Notes: generated by a model from the sequence alone, not told the origin. A stretch of DNA of 46,879 nt from Bacteroidales bacterium (GCA_017506175.1 JAFVNW010000081.1:1-46879); one strand, 5' to 3'. Positions 34,482 through 43,621 are shown, counted from the first letter of the stretch. A program made the numbers and translations.

Positions 34482-36355
34482 AGAAGAAAATTTTATTTCT
34501 GATTTCTTTTATATTGATAATCAGTGGTTTGAATGCGCAAGACTTATATCGAGCCCGGCAGGATGGACATGTGGATAGCGTATATAACGGCACGAACCTG
34601 CCCGATGCTTATCGCGGCGACGGTGTGATTATTGGAGTCACCGACTGGGGATTTGACTACACACATCCGGTATTTTATGATTCTACTTTGACGCATTACC
34701 GTGTGTTACGCGCGTGGGACCAGTACCGTACGGCAGGTCCGGCTCCAGTTGGTTTCAACTATGGCACCGAGCTGGTTGGCCAGGAGCAACTGCTTGCAGC
34801 TCAATGTGATACAGTGAACATTTACGGACACCATTATCATGCGACGCATGTCTCCTCTATTGCGGGCGGCGGCGGTGTAGGCACGCCCTATCGTGGGGTG
34901 GCTCCTGATGCAGAGTTCATTTTCGCCACTTTCCGTCCCGATGAACAGTCGGTGATTGATGCTTTTGAATGGATGTACCAAGTGTCGCAGCAGGAGCAGA
35001 AACGCTTGGTAATCAATATGTCATGGGGGTTGTATTGGATGGACAATTTCGACGGGACGGGTCCTGTGGGTCGAAAGATGCAGGAGTTGAGCGACCTTGG
35101 CGTGGTGTTTGTAACCAGCGGAGGCAACAATGGCGATGTGAATTTCCACCTTGGCCACACCTTTTCCGCAGAAAGCGATACTGTATTCACTCGTTATGCT
35201 TTTCCTGGGAATTATGCGAACAATTATTACGGAGGTTCAATCACGATGACCAATTCACCGCACTGCCCGTTCTCAGTAGCCTTCACTTGCTACGACAGTC
35301 AGGCTGGTCAGATGGTTTCCACCCCCTTTTATAGTACTGCGGATGGGGATGCGAGCGATGAGGGGTGCATTTATTTCGGCACCGACTCCATCGTTTATTC
35401 CATCACCCTGCAGCAAAGCGACGAGGAGGGGCGGCCGGAAGCCCGTTTGGTTTTGAAGCGCCCGCATACGATTTCTTCGCTGATGTACTTGACAGTGACA
35501 GCGCAAAACGGTGATTTTCATGCGTGGAATGTGGCCGAACTTACCACGGGGGTTGGTAATTGGGGTGGCGAGTTTACTGGCAGAAACGCACCCAAATGGA
35601 AGGGCGGGGATGTGAATTACGGCTTGGGCACGCCCGCCAGCGTGGACTGTGCCATCACGGTGGCCGCACACGTGTCGCGCTATCAAATGACGGATTCCAC
35701 CATGGGTGGCGGAAACATCTGCACTTTCTCCAGTTATGGTCCCACCATTGACGGACGTGATAAACCCGATGTTTCTGCTCCAGGCCAGAATCTGTGCGCT
35801 GCCGCCTCCAGCTACGCCGACAATGCGCTCGCTTACGACACCTCTGTGGTATTCAACAACAGGACTTACGGATTCACCAAGCTCTCCGGCACCTCAATGT
35901 CCTCGCCGTTCGCCACCGGAGTGGTCGCCTTGTTGTTGCAGGCCAATCCAACCCTTACCCCACAGCAGGTGAAGGAGGTTCTGATTTATTCCGCTACACA
36001 CGACGAATTTACGGAAGCCAGCGGTATGGTCCGCTTCGGACATGGGAAAGTGAACGCCTACCAAGCCATCCTTCGTGCACTTAACTCAGTGGGTTTCAAT
36101 AATTTTGAAAACCACGAGGACATTTATACCGTTTTCCCGAATCCCACTTCTGACAAGATTTTTATCTCCACTCCCAATAGCGATGCCAGTACAACCGCTT
36201 TCTTGTACGATATGAATGGAAGGTTGTTGAGTAAAATTATTGTCAATCAAGGAGTTAATGTGATTGATTTGGGGAATCGTCCGAATGGTTGCTACTTGTT
36301 GAAAATCGTCAATCCCCATTATTCGCAAACAGAAAAAATCATTAAATCCAAATAG
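34478..36355 (+). CDS. S8 (subtilisin-like) serine protease with T9SS sorting domain
   Basis: This 625-residue secreted protease has a signal peptide ([20 protein letters not shown]). The subtilase domain has D56 (GVTDWGFDYTHP), H121 (HYHATHVSSIAGGG) and S473 (SGTSMSSPFATG). The His motif reads HATHV rather than the usual HGTHV. An insertion between the His and Ser segments holds a PA-like or beta-rich part. The last 80 residues (VFPNPTSDKIFIS, FLYDMNGRLLSKI, NGCYLLKIVN, ending KIIKSK) are a type A sorting domain. It would be secreted by the T9SS and freed of this tail by PorU. The gene overlaps the glycosyltransferase by 4 bp, and xseB starts 1 bp after its stop. Confidence 0.88.
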   Translation: MKKKILFLISFILIISGLNAQDLYRARQDGHVDSVYNGTNLPDAYRGDGVIIGVTDWGFDYTHPVFYDSTLTHYRVLRAWDQYRTAGPAPVGFNYGTELVGQEQLLAAQCDTVNIYGHHYHATHVSSIAGGGGVGTPYRGVAPDAEFIFATFRPDEQSVIDAFEWMYQVSQQEQKRLVINMSWGLYWMDNFDGTGPVGRKMQELSDLGVVFVTSGGNNGDVNFHLGHTFSAESDTVFTRYAFPGNYANNYYGGSITMTNSPHCPFSVAFTCYDSQAGQMVSTPFYSTADGDASDEGCIYFGTDSIVYSITLQQSDEEGRPEARLVLKRPHTISSLMYLTVTAQNGDFHAWNVAELTTGVGNWGGEFTGRNAPKWKGGDVNYGLGTPASVDCAITVAAHVSRYQMTDSTMGGGNICTFSSYGPTIDGRDKPDVSAPGQNLCAAASSYADNALAYDTSVVFNNRTYGFTKLSGTSMSSPFATGVVALLLQANPTLTPQQVKEVLIYSATHDEFTEASGMVRFGHGKVNAYQAILRALNSVGFNNFENHEDIYTVFPNPTSDKIFISTPNSDASTTAFLYDMNGRLLSKIIVNQGVNVIDLGNRPNGCYLLKIVNPHYSQTEKIIKSK

Positions 36356-36356
36356 T

Positions 36357-36554
36357 ATGCCAGAATCGAAACTTACTTATACTGATGCGTTTGAAGAATT
36401 GCAGAAAATTGTAAAGAAGATGGAAAATGCGGACATTTCCGTTGACGAACTGACTAAAAATATTGAAAGGGCTTCTGAATTAATCAAAATCTGCAAAGAA
36501 AAATTGAGCAAAACGGAAGCGGAGGTCAATAAAATCATCGGTCAAAACAACTGA
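36357..36554 (+). CDS. xseB: Exodeoxyribonuclease VII small subunit
   Basis: This 65-residue protein matches XseB, the small helical subunit of exonuclease VII, which binds the large XseA subunit and helps degrade single-stranded DNA. The typical helices are LTYTDAFEELQKIVKKMEN, then ISVDELTKNIERASELIKI and CKEKLSKTEAEVNKI. The family is 60-80 residues long. The xseA gene is not in the window. It starts 1 bp after the protease gene and ends 2 bp before the methyltransferase. Confidence 0.9.
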   Translation: MPESKLTYTDAFEELQKIVKKMENADISVDELTKNIERASELIKICKEKLSKTEAEVNKIIGQNN

Positions 36555-36556
36555 TT

Positions 36557-37201
36557 ATGCACGCGGAAATCACTGAGGAGTTGGAAGAGTATTGCGAAGC
36601 GCATTCCACGCCGGAATCGGATTTGCTGTATCGGCTCAATCGAGAGACGAACCTCAAGTGCATCAAGCCGAGAATGATTTCGGGACATCTGCAGGGAAGG
36701 CTGCTTTCGTTCATTTCGCAGATGATGCGTCCGAAGCGCATTCTTGAAATCGGGACATATACCGGTTACGCCACCTTGTGTTTGGCAGAGGGATTGACGG
36801 ATGAGGGGCGGATTGACACCATTGAGATTGATGAGGAATTGGAGGAGATTATCCGAAGATATTTCTCGCAATCTGATTATAAAGAGAAAATCACGCTGCA
36901 TGTCGGGGATGCGTTGCAAGTGTTGAAACAATTGGATGCCACGTGGGATTTGGTTTTTATGGATGCTGAAAAGGACGACTACATTGCCTATTACGAGTTG
37001 GTTATGCCTCGTTTGCGTCAGGGGGGAATTATCTTGGCGGATAATGTGCTATGGAGCGGGAAAGTGATTCAGACGGTGAAGACGGGCGACAAAGAGACGC
37101 GTGCATTGATGAAATTTAATGACTATGTACTTGCAGATGAACGAGTTAAGAATTTTTTGCTCCCATTTCGTGATGGGATCATGGTAATTGAAAAATTGTA
37201 A
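36557..37201 (+). CDS. SAM-dependent O-methyltransferase
   Basis: This 214-residue class I methyltransferase belongs to the O-methyltransferase 3 (catechol-type) family. The SAM-binding loop [19 protein letters not shown], the acidic turn [12 protein letters not shown], the metal-ligand segment [16 protein letters not shown] and [11 protein letters not shown] are all present. These enzymes need a divalent metal, and act on catechols or small phenolics in the cytoplasm. In bacteria some act on tRNA (TrmR), with similar motifs, so an RNA substrate is possible, particularly with trmD next door. The first 50 residues are the usual helical lid. trmD starts 1 bp after its stop. Confidence 0.88.
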   Translation: MHAEITEELEEYCEAHSTPESDLLYRLNRETNLKCIKPRMISGHLQGRLLSFISQMMRPKRILEIGTYTGYATLCLAEGLTDEGRIDTIEIDEELEEIIRRYFSQSDYKEKITLHVGDALQVLKQLDATWDLVFMDAEKDDYIAYYELVMPRLRQGGIILADNVLWSGKVIQTVKTGDKETRALMKFNDYVLADERVKNFLLPFRDGIMVIEKL

Positions 37202-37202
37202 T

Positions 37203-37874
37203 ATGCGCATTGATGTTTTGACTTTGTTTCCAGAAATGTTCGAAGGCGTCTTTTCGCAGTCGATTTTGAAGCGTGCTCAAAACAAGGGGCATCTTGAATT
37301 ATTCACCCACAACATCCGAGATTATTCCAAGGACAAACATCATCGGGTGGATGACTATCCTTTTGGTGGTGGTCCTGGAATGGTGATGATGGTGGAACCC
37401 ATAGCCGACTGCATTAACGACTTGAAATCGCAGCGTCATTACGATGCGGTGATTTTCACTGCGCCCGATGGACAGACGTTTAACCAATCGAAAGCAAATC
37501 AACTCTCTTTGTATCAGAATATGATCATACTTTGTGGGCATTATAAGGGGGTGGATGAGCGGGTGCGAGAGTTGTTTGTGACGGAGGAAATCAGCATTGG
37601 CGATTATGTGCTATCGGGAGGTGAGATTGCTGCGATGGCGATTGTGGATGCGGTGGCGCGTGTCATTCCCGGTGTCTTGAACGATGAGACTTCGGCTTTG
37701 TCGGACTCGTTCCAGGATGGTCTTCTTTCCGCACCGGTCTATACCCGTCCTGCCAACTATCAGGGACATTGCGTCCCCGATGTTCTTCTCTCTGGAAATG
37801 AACGTCTTATCAATGATTGGAAGTTGGAAAAGCAGCTGGAAAGAACCAAAGCGCGGCGACCTGACCTTCTTTAA
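37203..37874 (+). CDS. trmD: tRNA (guanine-37-N1)-methyltransferase
   Basis: TrmD methylates G37 next to the anticodon of several tRNAs, preventing frameshifts. The 223-residue protein starts [16 protein letters not shown], as usual. The knotted SPOUT core holds [29 protein letters not shown] and the trefoil-knot segment [29 protein letters not shown] is also conserved. ATG 37203 is used because the frame's earlier codons lie in the methyltransferase gene. It is the last gene in the packed run from the ftsE-like gene. Confidence 0.95.
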   Translation: MRIDVLTLFPEMFEGVFSQSILKRAQNKGHLELFTHNIRDYSKDKHHRVDDYPFGGGPGMVMMVEPIADCINDLKSQRHYDAVIFTAPDGQTFNQSKANQLSLYQNMIILCGHYKGVDERVRELFVTEEISIGDYVLSGGEIAAMAIVDAVARVIPGVLNDETSALSDSFQDGLLSAPVYTRPANYQGHCVPDVLLSGNERLINDWKLEKQLERTKARRPDLL

Positions 37875-37910
37875 TCCGCAATTTATTATTCTTTTAGACA
37901 AATATTCATC

Positions 37911-38753
37911 ATGAAAAATATCGGCCCTCATGTTAGTGCAAGCGGTGGTGTGGAGAACGCACCAGAAGCAGCCCGTCAATTGGGTGCGACGGCTTTTGCA
38001 CTCTTTACCAAAAACCAACGGCAGTGGGTATCGCCTCCGCTGTCACAAAAAAGCATCGATTTGTTCAAAGAGAGATGTGTAAATTACAGATTCTCAGCTG
38101 ATTACATCCTTCCGCACGACAGTTACCTCATCAACCTCGGACAGCCAGATGATGTGAAGTTGGAGCAGTCGCGTGCCGCCTTTTTGGATGAGATGCAGCG
38201 CTGCGAGCAGTTGGGATTGAAAATGCTGAATTTTCACCCGGGTAGCCATCTGAAGATGATCTCAATTGATGAGTGTCTGGCGAGAATTGCTGAGAGCATT
38301 AATATCGCATTGTCTAAAACGCAAGGTGTGATTGCGGTGATTGAGAACACGGCGGGGCAGGGGAGCAATGTCGGTTTTGAGTTTACCCAAATTGCGCAAA
38401 TTATTGACAAAGTGGAAGATAAGTCGCGTGTGGGTGTCTGTATTGACACTTGCCATACCTATTCGGCAGGCTATGATTTGAAAACAGATGCCGGTTATGA
38501 ATCCACTTGGAGGCAATTTGACGAGATTATCGGGCTGAATTACCTGAAAGCTATTCACTTGAACGATACTAAAAAAGAATTTGCCTCACGTGTTGACCGT
38601 CACGACAGCATAGGCAAGGGCTTTTTGGGAATGGATTTTTTCATCCGCATTATGAAGGATGCCCGTTTTGACCATATCCCCTTCATCTTGGAAACCCCTG
38701 ATGAGTCGTTGTGGGCGGATGAAATTAAATTATTGCAGGAGTTAAGCAAATAA
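37911..38753 (+). CDS. nfo: Deoxyribonuclease IV (endonuclease IV)
   Basis: This 280-residue AP endonuclease cuts DNA 5' to abasic sites in base-excision repair. The TIM-barrel family motifs are seen: [18 protein letters not shown] at the start, [81 protein letters not shown] and FILETPDE. The metal-binding His, Glu and Asp residues fall in these segments, so three-zinc chemistry should be intact. It starts 36 bp after trmD and may be read through from it or from its own promoter. Confidence 0.95.
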   Translation: MKNIGPHVSASGGVENAPEAARQLGATAFALFTKNQRQWVSPPLSQKSIDLFKERCVNYRFSADYILPHDSYLINLGQPDDVKLEQSRAAFLDEMQRCEQLGLKMLNFHPGSHLKMISIDECLARIAESINIALSKTQGVIAVIENTAGQGSNVGFEFTQIAQIIDKVEDKSRVGVCIDTCHTYSAGYDLKTDAGYESTWRQFDEIIGLNYLKAIHLNDTKKEFASRVDRHDSIGKGFLGMDFFIRIMKDARFDHIPFILETPDESLWADEIKLLQELSK

Positions 38754-38763
38754 ACAAAAAACT

Positions 38764-38771
38764 TATATTTG
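38764..38771 (+). promoter_or_regulatory. Putative -7 box for the ClC channel gene
   Basis: TATATTTG lies just after nfo. A TTG codon at 38769 overlaps this box, so translation should start later, at GTG 38793. Confidence 0.5.
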
Positions 38772-38792
38772 CAGTCGAAAATCCTTACCGCT

Positions 38793-40577
38793 GTGAGTTT
38801 GATTCATCATCCTCGTTTCGTCTCTATAAAGAATTGGATTACACATACTTTGGGAAGGAACACCTTGCTTTTCCTGAGTTTCTTTGTCGGTGTGTGCGGT
38901 GCAACGGTGGCTATTGTCGTCAAGAATCTGCTCTATTACACCAATTATCTTTTGTCAACCGCCTTTCCTGAGGCTCAGGTGAACTATTATTACCTTGCTT
39001 TTCCTTTAGTGGGTATTATCCTCACGGTGATCTTTGTCAAATTTGCTGTAAAAGACAATATCAATCACGGGGTTAGCATTGTATTGAATGCCATCAGCAA
39101 TTACAATGGTAAACTTCGCCCTCACAATATATACTCTTCCATGGTGGCCGGTTCCATCACGGTAGGATTTGGTGGTTCTGTCGGTTTGGAGGCTCCGATT
39201 GTGCTGACAGGGTCGGCGGTGGGTTCTAATTTGGCGCGGCTGTTCAACCTGCAGCCGAAGCAGACGATTCTGTTGTTGGCATGCGGGTCTTCCGCTGCCA
39301 TGGCCGCCATCTTCAAGGCCCCTGTCGCGTCCATTGTCTTCGCCATTGAAGTTTTGATGATTGACCTGACCGCTTCCACTGCTGTCCCGCTGCTGATTTC
39401 CGCTGCTACGGGAACCATTCTCTCCCTCCTGTTTCTGGGCGAGGATGTGATGCTCACCAACACGCCGGTCACGCCCTTCCGCCTTCGTAATGTCTGGATA
39501 TACATCGTGCTCGGTATGGCTGCAGGACTTGTATCAGTCTATTTCTTAAGGGCTTCCCGTTTGGTGGATCGCATTTTTTCCAAGTTGAAACGGCAGTGGC
39601 TACGGCTTTTGATTGGCAGTGTTTTGTTAGGCGGGCTGATTTGTATATTCCCTGTTTTTTATGGTGAAGGTTACGAGTCGATCGGTATGCTGACGCGCGG
39701 TGACACCGTCGGATTGTTTAAGAATTCGCCGTTGTTCTCCTTTATGGAAAGCGATTATGAGATTTTCTTTCTTTTTCTCACTGGCATTGTGCTGATTAAG
39801 GTGATTGCGACTGCCATCACTACTGCTTCCGGCGGGGTGGGCGGTGTGTTTGCCCCCTCACTTTTCGTGGGCGCTTTCTTGGGGTTCCTGCTTTCGCAAA
39901 TGCTAAACCACTACTTTGGGCTTTCGTTGCCAGTAACGAACTGCGTGCTGGCGGGTATGGCCGGACTGCTGGCTGGCGTAATGCACGCTCCGCTGACTGG
40001 CATCTTCCTAATTGCTGAATTGACAGCGGGGTACGGACTGCTGATTCCCCTGATGGTAACTTCTCCCATCGCGTATATCACCTCCAGGATTTTTGAAAAG
40101 CATTCCGTTTACACGCGCACTTTGGCTGAAAGAGGCAGGTTGAAAACGCATAACAAGGACAAGTTCGCCGTGCGCAAAATTGATTTTATGAGCCTGTTGG
40201 ATAAAAATGTCAGCACGGTCCCGCTCAGTGCCACTTTGGGGCAGTTTGTGGATGTGATAGCCGAAAGCAAGCGGAATATCTTTGTCGTTTTGGATGACAA
40301 TAAAAAATTTGTGGGGCTTCTTTTGATGGATGACCACCGCGATGTGATTTTCAAGCCGCAGTTGTACGATTCCTATTATGTCCGCGATTTGCTCTATGTG
40401 CCTGACGTAGTGGTATTTGACACGGATACAGCCGAGCAGATGGTGTCGAAATTCCAGCAGACAAAGAACTTTAATCTGCCGGTCATCACGCGCGATGGCA
40501 ATTATCTCGGCTTCTTGTCGCGCGCGCGCGTTTTGGATGTTTATAAAGATGTGATTGCTGAAGAATCTGACGACTGA
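38793..40577 (+). CDS. ClC-type chloride channel or antiporter with two CBS domains
   Basis: From GTG 38793 this is a 594-residue protein. The membrane part (residues of about 20-430) shows ClC motifs: GFGGSVGLEAPIVLTGSAVG with the gating Glu position, GGVGGVFAPSLFVGAFLG, and GLLAGVMHAPLTGIFLIAEL. The cytoplasmic end has two CBS domains: one from about residue 460 and one after LLMDDHRDVIF, each able to bind adenine nucleotides. It moves Cl- across the inner membrane, and may help pH or volume balance. The start was moved from TTG 38769, which sits in the -7 box. Channel versus proton-coupled exchange cannot be decided by eye. Confidence 0.88.
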   Translation: MSLIHHPRFVSIKNWITHTLGRNTLLFLSFFVGVCGATVAIVVKNLLYYTNYLLSTAFPEAQVNYYYLAFPLVGIILTVIFVKFAVKDNINHGVSIVLNAISNYNGKLRPHNIYSSMVAGSITVGFGGSVGLEAPIVLTGSAVGSNLARLFNLQPKQTILLLACGSSAAMAAIFKAPVASIVFAIEVLMIDLTASTAVPLLISAATGTILSLLFLGEDVMLTNTPVTPFRLRNVWIYIVLGMAAGLVSVYFLRASRLVDRIFSKLKRQWLRLLIGSVLLGGLICIFPVFYGEGYESIGMLTRGDTVGLFKNSPLFSFMESDYEIFFLFLTGIVLIKVIATAITTASGGVGGVFAPSLFVGAFLGFLLSQMLNHYFGLSLPVTNCVLAGMAGLLAGVMHAPLTGIFLIAELTAGYGLLIPLMVTSPIAYITSRIFEKHSVYTRTLAERGRLKTHNKDKFAVRKIDFMSLLDKNVSTVPLSATLGQFVDVIAESKRNIFVVLDDNKKFVGLLLMDDHRDVIFKPQLYDSYYVRDLLYVPDVVVFDTDTAEQMVSKFQQTKNFNLPVITRDGNYLGFLSRARVLDVYKDVIAEESDD

Positions 40578-40733
40578 GATTGGGAGTTGAAAATACTCGG
40601 AGTGTAGGTGGAGAATTTCCACTGCTCAAATATTGCAGCAAATTGGTAGTAAACCAGTTGATTTGGAATAGGATGTTTGGCAACGATATTTATTAGAACC
40701 TCATATAACAACATAGATTACAAATTACTGAAA

Positions 40734-41540
40734 ATGAAGCAATTGATTGAAAATGCGTGGGAGAACCACGATTTGTTGGCCAATCCTGTCACGAAGGCGG
40801 CGATTGCCGAACTGATTGATGAATTAGACAAAGGGCAAATCCGTGTGGCTGAGCCAGGTGAGAAAGAATGGCGTGTAAATGAATGGGTTAAGAAGGGTGT
40901 CATTCTTTATTTCCGTATTCAGCCGATGAAGGTGTTGAAATCTGGGATATTTGAATTCCGCGATAAAATCGCCTTGAAATCGGGCTTTGACAATTTGCAG
41001 GTTCGGGTGGTTCCACAGGCCACTGCGCGCTATGGCTCGTATATTGCACCTGGCGTGGTGATGATGCCTTCGTATGTGAATATCGGGGCGTATGTGGACA
41101 GCGGTACAATGGTTGACACGTGGGCGACGGTTGGTTCGTGCGCCCAAATCGGGAAAAATGTGCATTTGAGTGGTGGCGTGGGTATTGGTGGCGTGCTGGA
41201 ACCCGTGCAGGCTTCCCCCGTCATCATCGAGGATGATTGTTTTATCGGTTCGCGCGCCATCATCGTGGAAGGCGCACATATCAAGCGCGGTGCCGTTCTG
41301 GGCGCGAATGTCGTCATCACCCAATCAACCAAAATTATTGATGTTACCGGTCTGCAACCTGTTGAAATGAAAGGTGTTGTGCCTGAAAATTCGATCGTCA
41401 TCCCCGGCAGTTTCACCAAGCATTTCCCCGCCGGCGATTATCAGACCCCTTGCGCATTAATAATTGGCAAGCGCAAAGCATCCACCGATTTGAAGACTAG
41501 TTTGAACGATGCCTTGAGGGATTTTCAGGTGTCTATCTAA
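40734..41540 (+). CDS. dapD: Tetrahydrodipicolinate N-succinyltransferase
   Basis: DapD adds a succinyl group to tetrahydrodipicolinate on the way to diaminopimelate and lysine. The 268-residue protein has a helical N-terminal domain (LIENAWENHDLL, AIAELIDELDKGQIRVAE, WRVNEWVKKGVILYFR). A left-handed beta-helix follows, made of hexapeptide repeats (VMMPSYVNIGAYVDSGTMVDTW, in parts; GVGIGGVLEPVQASPVIIED). The C-terminal segment PGSFTKHFPAGDYQTPCALI is also typical. ATG 40734 gives the normal N-terminus. It acts downstream of Asd at 9778. Confidence 0.95.
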   Translation: MKQLIENAWENHDLLANPVTKAAIAELIDELDKGQIRVAEPGEKEWRVNEWVKKGVILYFRIQPMKVLKSGIFEFRDKIALKSGFDNLQVRVVPQATARYGSYIAPGVVMMPSYVNIGAYVDSGTMVDTWATVGSCAQIGKNVHLSGGVGIGGVLEPVQASPVIIEDDCFIGSRAIIVEGAHIKRGAVLGANVVITQSTKIIDVTGLQPVEMKGVVPENSIVIPGSFTKHFPAGDYQTPCALIIGKRKASTDLKTSLNDALRDFQVSI

Positions 41541-41557
41541 AAGGACATGTTGTGTGT

Positions 41558-41595
41558 AGAGCGGTGCTATGAGGAGAAGCGCATGGCACTGCTCT
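41558..41595. terminator. Stem-loop between convergent dapD and obgE
   Basis: AGAGCGGTGCTATG (41558-41571) pairs with CATGGCACTGCTCT (41582-41595), fully if two G-U pairs are counted, around a 10-nt loop. It overlaps the obgE stop codon by 2 bp. No long T run follows on the plus strand, so its strength is uncertain. Confidence 0.6.
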
Positions 41596-42592
41596 ATAAT
41601 ACTGGGTTCAGCGTCTGCCAGATTAAATCCTTCAGTTGCTGTAGGTTTTTGTGTGCGTGAGAGGAAATGAACAGGGTAGGGGCGGGCAGTTTCAGTTTTT
41701 TCTGAATTTTCTTTATTTCTTCCTCTGGAAGCAAATCGCATTTTGTGATGGCGATAATTTGTTGTTTGTCAACGAGTTCTTCGTTGTAAGAGAGCAACTC
41801 GTTCACCAATATCTTGTATTCCTTGGTGATGTTTTCGCTGATGACGGGAATGAGGAAGAGCAGGATGGCGTTGCGTTCGATGTGGCGGAGGAAGCGGAGT
41901 CCGATGCCTTTGCCTTCGGAGGCACCCTCGATGATGCCTGGAATGTCGGCGATGACAAATGACTGGTAGTCGCGGTAGGCGACCATGCCGAGGTTGGGGA
42001 CAAGCGTGGTGAACGGATAGTCAGCGATTTTGGGTTTGGCATTGGAAAGGACGGAGATGAGGGTCGATTTGCCAGCGTTGGGGAATCCCACCAGGCCGAC
42101 ATCGGCGAGCACTTTCAGTTCGAAGTTAATCCATTGTTCGAAGCCCTCTTCACCAGGTTGTGCGAAGCGTGGCGTTTGGCGCGTGGCGGATTTGAAGTGT
42201 ACGTTGCCTTGTCCGCCGCGCCCACCTTTTAGGATGACGACCTCTTGTCCGTCTTCAAGCACTTCGCCCATGATCTCTCCTGTTTCAGGGTCTTTGGCGA
42301 TAGTTCCGAGGGGCACTTCTATGATGGCACTTTTGCCGTTCTTGCCGAAACAGAGGTTACTGCTGCCGTTGCCTCCGTCTTCGGCGAATATGTGTTTTGT
42401 GTAGCGGAGGTGAAGGAGTGTCCAGAGGTTGCGGTTACCACGCATGATCACGTCTCCGCCCTTGCCGCCGTCACCGCCGTCTGGTCCGGCTTTGGGGTCT
42501 TGTGCAGTGCGTGCGAGATGCGCAGAGCCTGCACCGCCGTTGCCGGAGCGACAAAATATGTTCACGAAGTCGATAAAATTTTCGCTTGCCAT
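41594..42592 (-). CDS. obgE: GTPase ObgE/CgtA
   Basis: ObgE is a GTPase bound to the large ribosomal subunit, involved in ribosome assembly and stress response. The 332-residue protein has the Gly-rich Obg domain at residues 1-160 (RSGNGGAGSAHLAR, GPDGGDGGKGGDVI, KGGRGGQGNVHFKS). The G domain follows: G1 VGFPNAGKSTLIS (about 169-181), the G2 region YPFTTLVPNLG, G3 IADIPGIIEGASEGKG and G4 ITKCDLL. The third (OCT) domain is missing, as in many Bacteroidetes ObgE. It is probably essential. Its 3' end overlaps the hairpin at 41558-41595. Confidence 0.95.
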   Translation of the reverse strand: MASENFIDFVNIFCRSGNGGAGSAHLARTAQDPKAGPDGGDGGKGGDVIMRGNRNLWTLLHLRYTKHIFAEDGGNGSSNLCFGKNGKSAIIEVPLGTIAKDPETGEIMGEVLEDGQEVVILKGGRGGQGNVHFKSATRQTPRFAQPGEEGFEQWINFELKVLADVGLVGFPNAGKSTLISVLSNAKPKIADYPFTTLVPNLGMVAYRDYQSFVIADIPGIIEGASEGKGIGLRFLRHIERNAILLFLIPVISENITKEYKILVNELLSYNEELVDKQQIIAITKCDLLPEEEIKKIQKKLKLPAPTLFISSHAHKNLQQLKDLIWQTLNPVL

Positions 42593-42667
42593 TATGGGTG
42601 AATTTGTTTGCTATGGAAGAATTATGTCAGTGATTGCCAAGTGTTCAACTTCACTTTTAAAACCATA

Positions 42668-42724
42668 AACTAGGAGCTATGATTTAGGAAGTAGCAAATC
42701 TTCCATGCTGGATAGCTCCTAGTT
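42668..42724. repeat. Perfect 12-bp inverted repeat with inner hairpin
   Basis: AACTAGGAGCTA (42668-42679) and TAGCTCCTAGTT (42713-42724) pair perfectly. An inner stem GGAAG/CTTCC lies between them. It stands between mscL and obgE. It may be the mscL terminator or a dispersed intergenic palindrome; copy number in the genome is not visible. Confidence 0.7.
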
Positions 42725-42747
42725 GTTCTTAGTCCTGTCTCCTTTTA

Positions 42748-43191
42748 CTACTTGTTCTTAAGGATGTCGCGGATTTCGGTCAGCAGTTTCTCTTCCTTGG
42801 TCGGTTCCGGTTCCGGAGCGGGGGCTGCGGCTTCTTCCTCTTTCTTCTTGCCCACTCCGTTCTTCAGGCGGTTGATGGCTTTGATAACGAAGAAGATGCA
42901 GAGTGCAACGATGAGGAAGTCAAGGATGACTTGGATGAAGTTGCCATAGTTGAGGGTGATGGCTGCGGCCACCTCGTTGCCGGCTTCATCCAGCTTGGCA
43001 TCCCTCAAAACCACTGACAGGTCTGAAAAGTTCATGTCGCCGACGAGCCAACCAATGGGGGGCATGATGATGTCGTTGACCAATGAGGTGACAATCTTCC
43101 CGAAAGCACCGCCGATAATGATACCGACGGCCATGTCAATCATGTTGCCTTTAACGGCAAAGTCTTTGAATTCTTGAATAAATTTGCTCAT
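42748..43191 (-). CDS. mscL: Large-conductance mechanosensitive channel MscL
   Basis: MscL opens under membrane stretch and saves cells from osmotic shock. The 147-residue protein begins [16 protein letters not shown], as the family does. TM1 is [20 protein letters not shown], with the Gly-rich pore line; the loop carries [13 protein letters not shown]2 ([19 protein letters not shown]) and a charged C-terminal helix follow, with an acidic/Pro-rich linker ([10 protein letters not shown]). ATG 43191 is the start; the frame stays open to 43470 upstream, but that part is not protein-like for MscL. Confidence 0.95.
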   Translation of the reverse strand: MSKFIQEFKDFAVKGNMIDMAVGIIIGGAFGKIVTSLVNDIIMPPIGWLVGDMNFSDLSVVLRDAKLDEAGNEVAAAITLNYGNFIQVILDFLIVALCIFFVIKAINRLKNGVGKKKEEEAAAPAPEPEPTKEEKLLTEIRDILKNK

Positions 43192-43224
43192 TTTTATTTG
43201 TTTTAATGTGTTAGATTCTGACTG

Positions 43225-43232
43225 CAAAAGTA
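43225..43232 (-). promoter_or_regulatory. Putative proximal -7 box for mscL
   Basis: The minus strand reads TACTTTTG, 33 bp before the mscL ATG. Confidence 0.55.
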
Positions 43233-43322
43233 CAAAAAAAATGTGAATTTTGAAATCCACAGCAAAAAAGCGTGAGCCCCATCCGTTCCGCATCCGAAGG
43301 CTTTGGCGGCCACCCACGAAAC

Positions 43323-43359
43323 AAAGTGAAACCCACGCCCTTAGCGTGAGCATCACTTT
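43323..43359. other. Compound hairpin in the mscL leader region
   Basis: Outer stem AAAGTGA (43323-43329) with TCACTTT (43353-43359); inner stem CACGC (43334-43338) with GCGTG (43344-43348), loop CCTTA. It would be transcribed from the distal box at 43468. Confidence 0.55.
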
Positions 43360-43467
43360 ACTTTCCGGGTACATAGGAAATTGCCAAATTTTCAGATAGA
43401 AAGCAAAAGCGAATGCTTTATATGAAGGAAAAGAACGATAGGTTGTCTCTACCCTTGTTAATCGCTG

Positions 43468-43475
43468 CAAAAGTA
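43468..43475 (-). promoter_or_regulatory. Second minus-strand -7 box, distal to mscL
   Basis: The minus strand again reads TACTTTTG, preceded on the plus side by GCTGCAAAAGTAC, almost the same as at 43225 (ACTGCAAAAGTAC). A start near 43460 would give a leader of about 270 nt or a short RNA. Confidence 0.45.
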
Positions 43476-43560
43476 CACATTATTTTAGATGTAGTGGGAT
43501 TTTGTAAAAAAATATTTGCTAATTAGTACTGTTTCGATAAAAAACGCATCTGTATAGTTG

Positions 43561-43579
43561 ATCGTTCCAATGTAACGAT
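43561..43579. promoter_or_regulatory. Inverted repeat, candidate operator for the porin operon
   Basis: ATCGTT (43561-43566) and AACGAT (43574-43579) flank CCAATGT, ending 14 bp before the -7 box at 43594. It covers the expected -33 region, a good place for a repressor or activator. Confidence 0.5.
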
Positions 43580-43593
43580 ATCTAAAAATTTCC

Positions 43594-43601
43594 TACCTTT
43601 G
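43594..43601 (+). promoter_or_regulatory. Putative -7 box for the porin operon
   Basis: TACCTTTG, 20 bp before the ATG at 43622. Confidence 0.55.
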
Positions 43602-43621
43602 CAATCCAGAAAAATGAAGGA

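Larger units (their letters stand above)
43192..43621. other. 430-bp intergenic region without a protein gene
   Basis: The gap between mscL (minus) and the porin (plus) has no credible coding sequence. It holds two minus-strand -7 boxes (43225-43232 and 43468-43475), a compound hairpin at 43323-43359, and an inverted repeat and plus-strand -7 box before the porin (43561-43601). The stretch of about 43265-43370 is GC-richer than its surroundings and contains repeated GCGTGAG words (near 43270 and 43344). Confidence 0.6.

Noticed and set aside
38769-38792. TTG start for the ClC gene
   Set aside because: It overlaps the TATATTTG -7 box, so it would not be in the transcript; GTG 38793 was used.
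43192-43470. Upstream extension of the mscL frame
   Set aside because: The extra 93 residues are unlike MscL, carry the hairpin and promoter boxes, and MSKFIQEF is the known family start.
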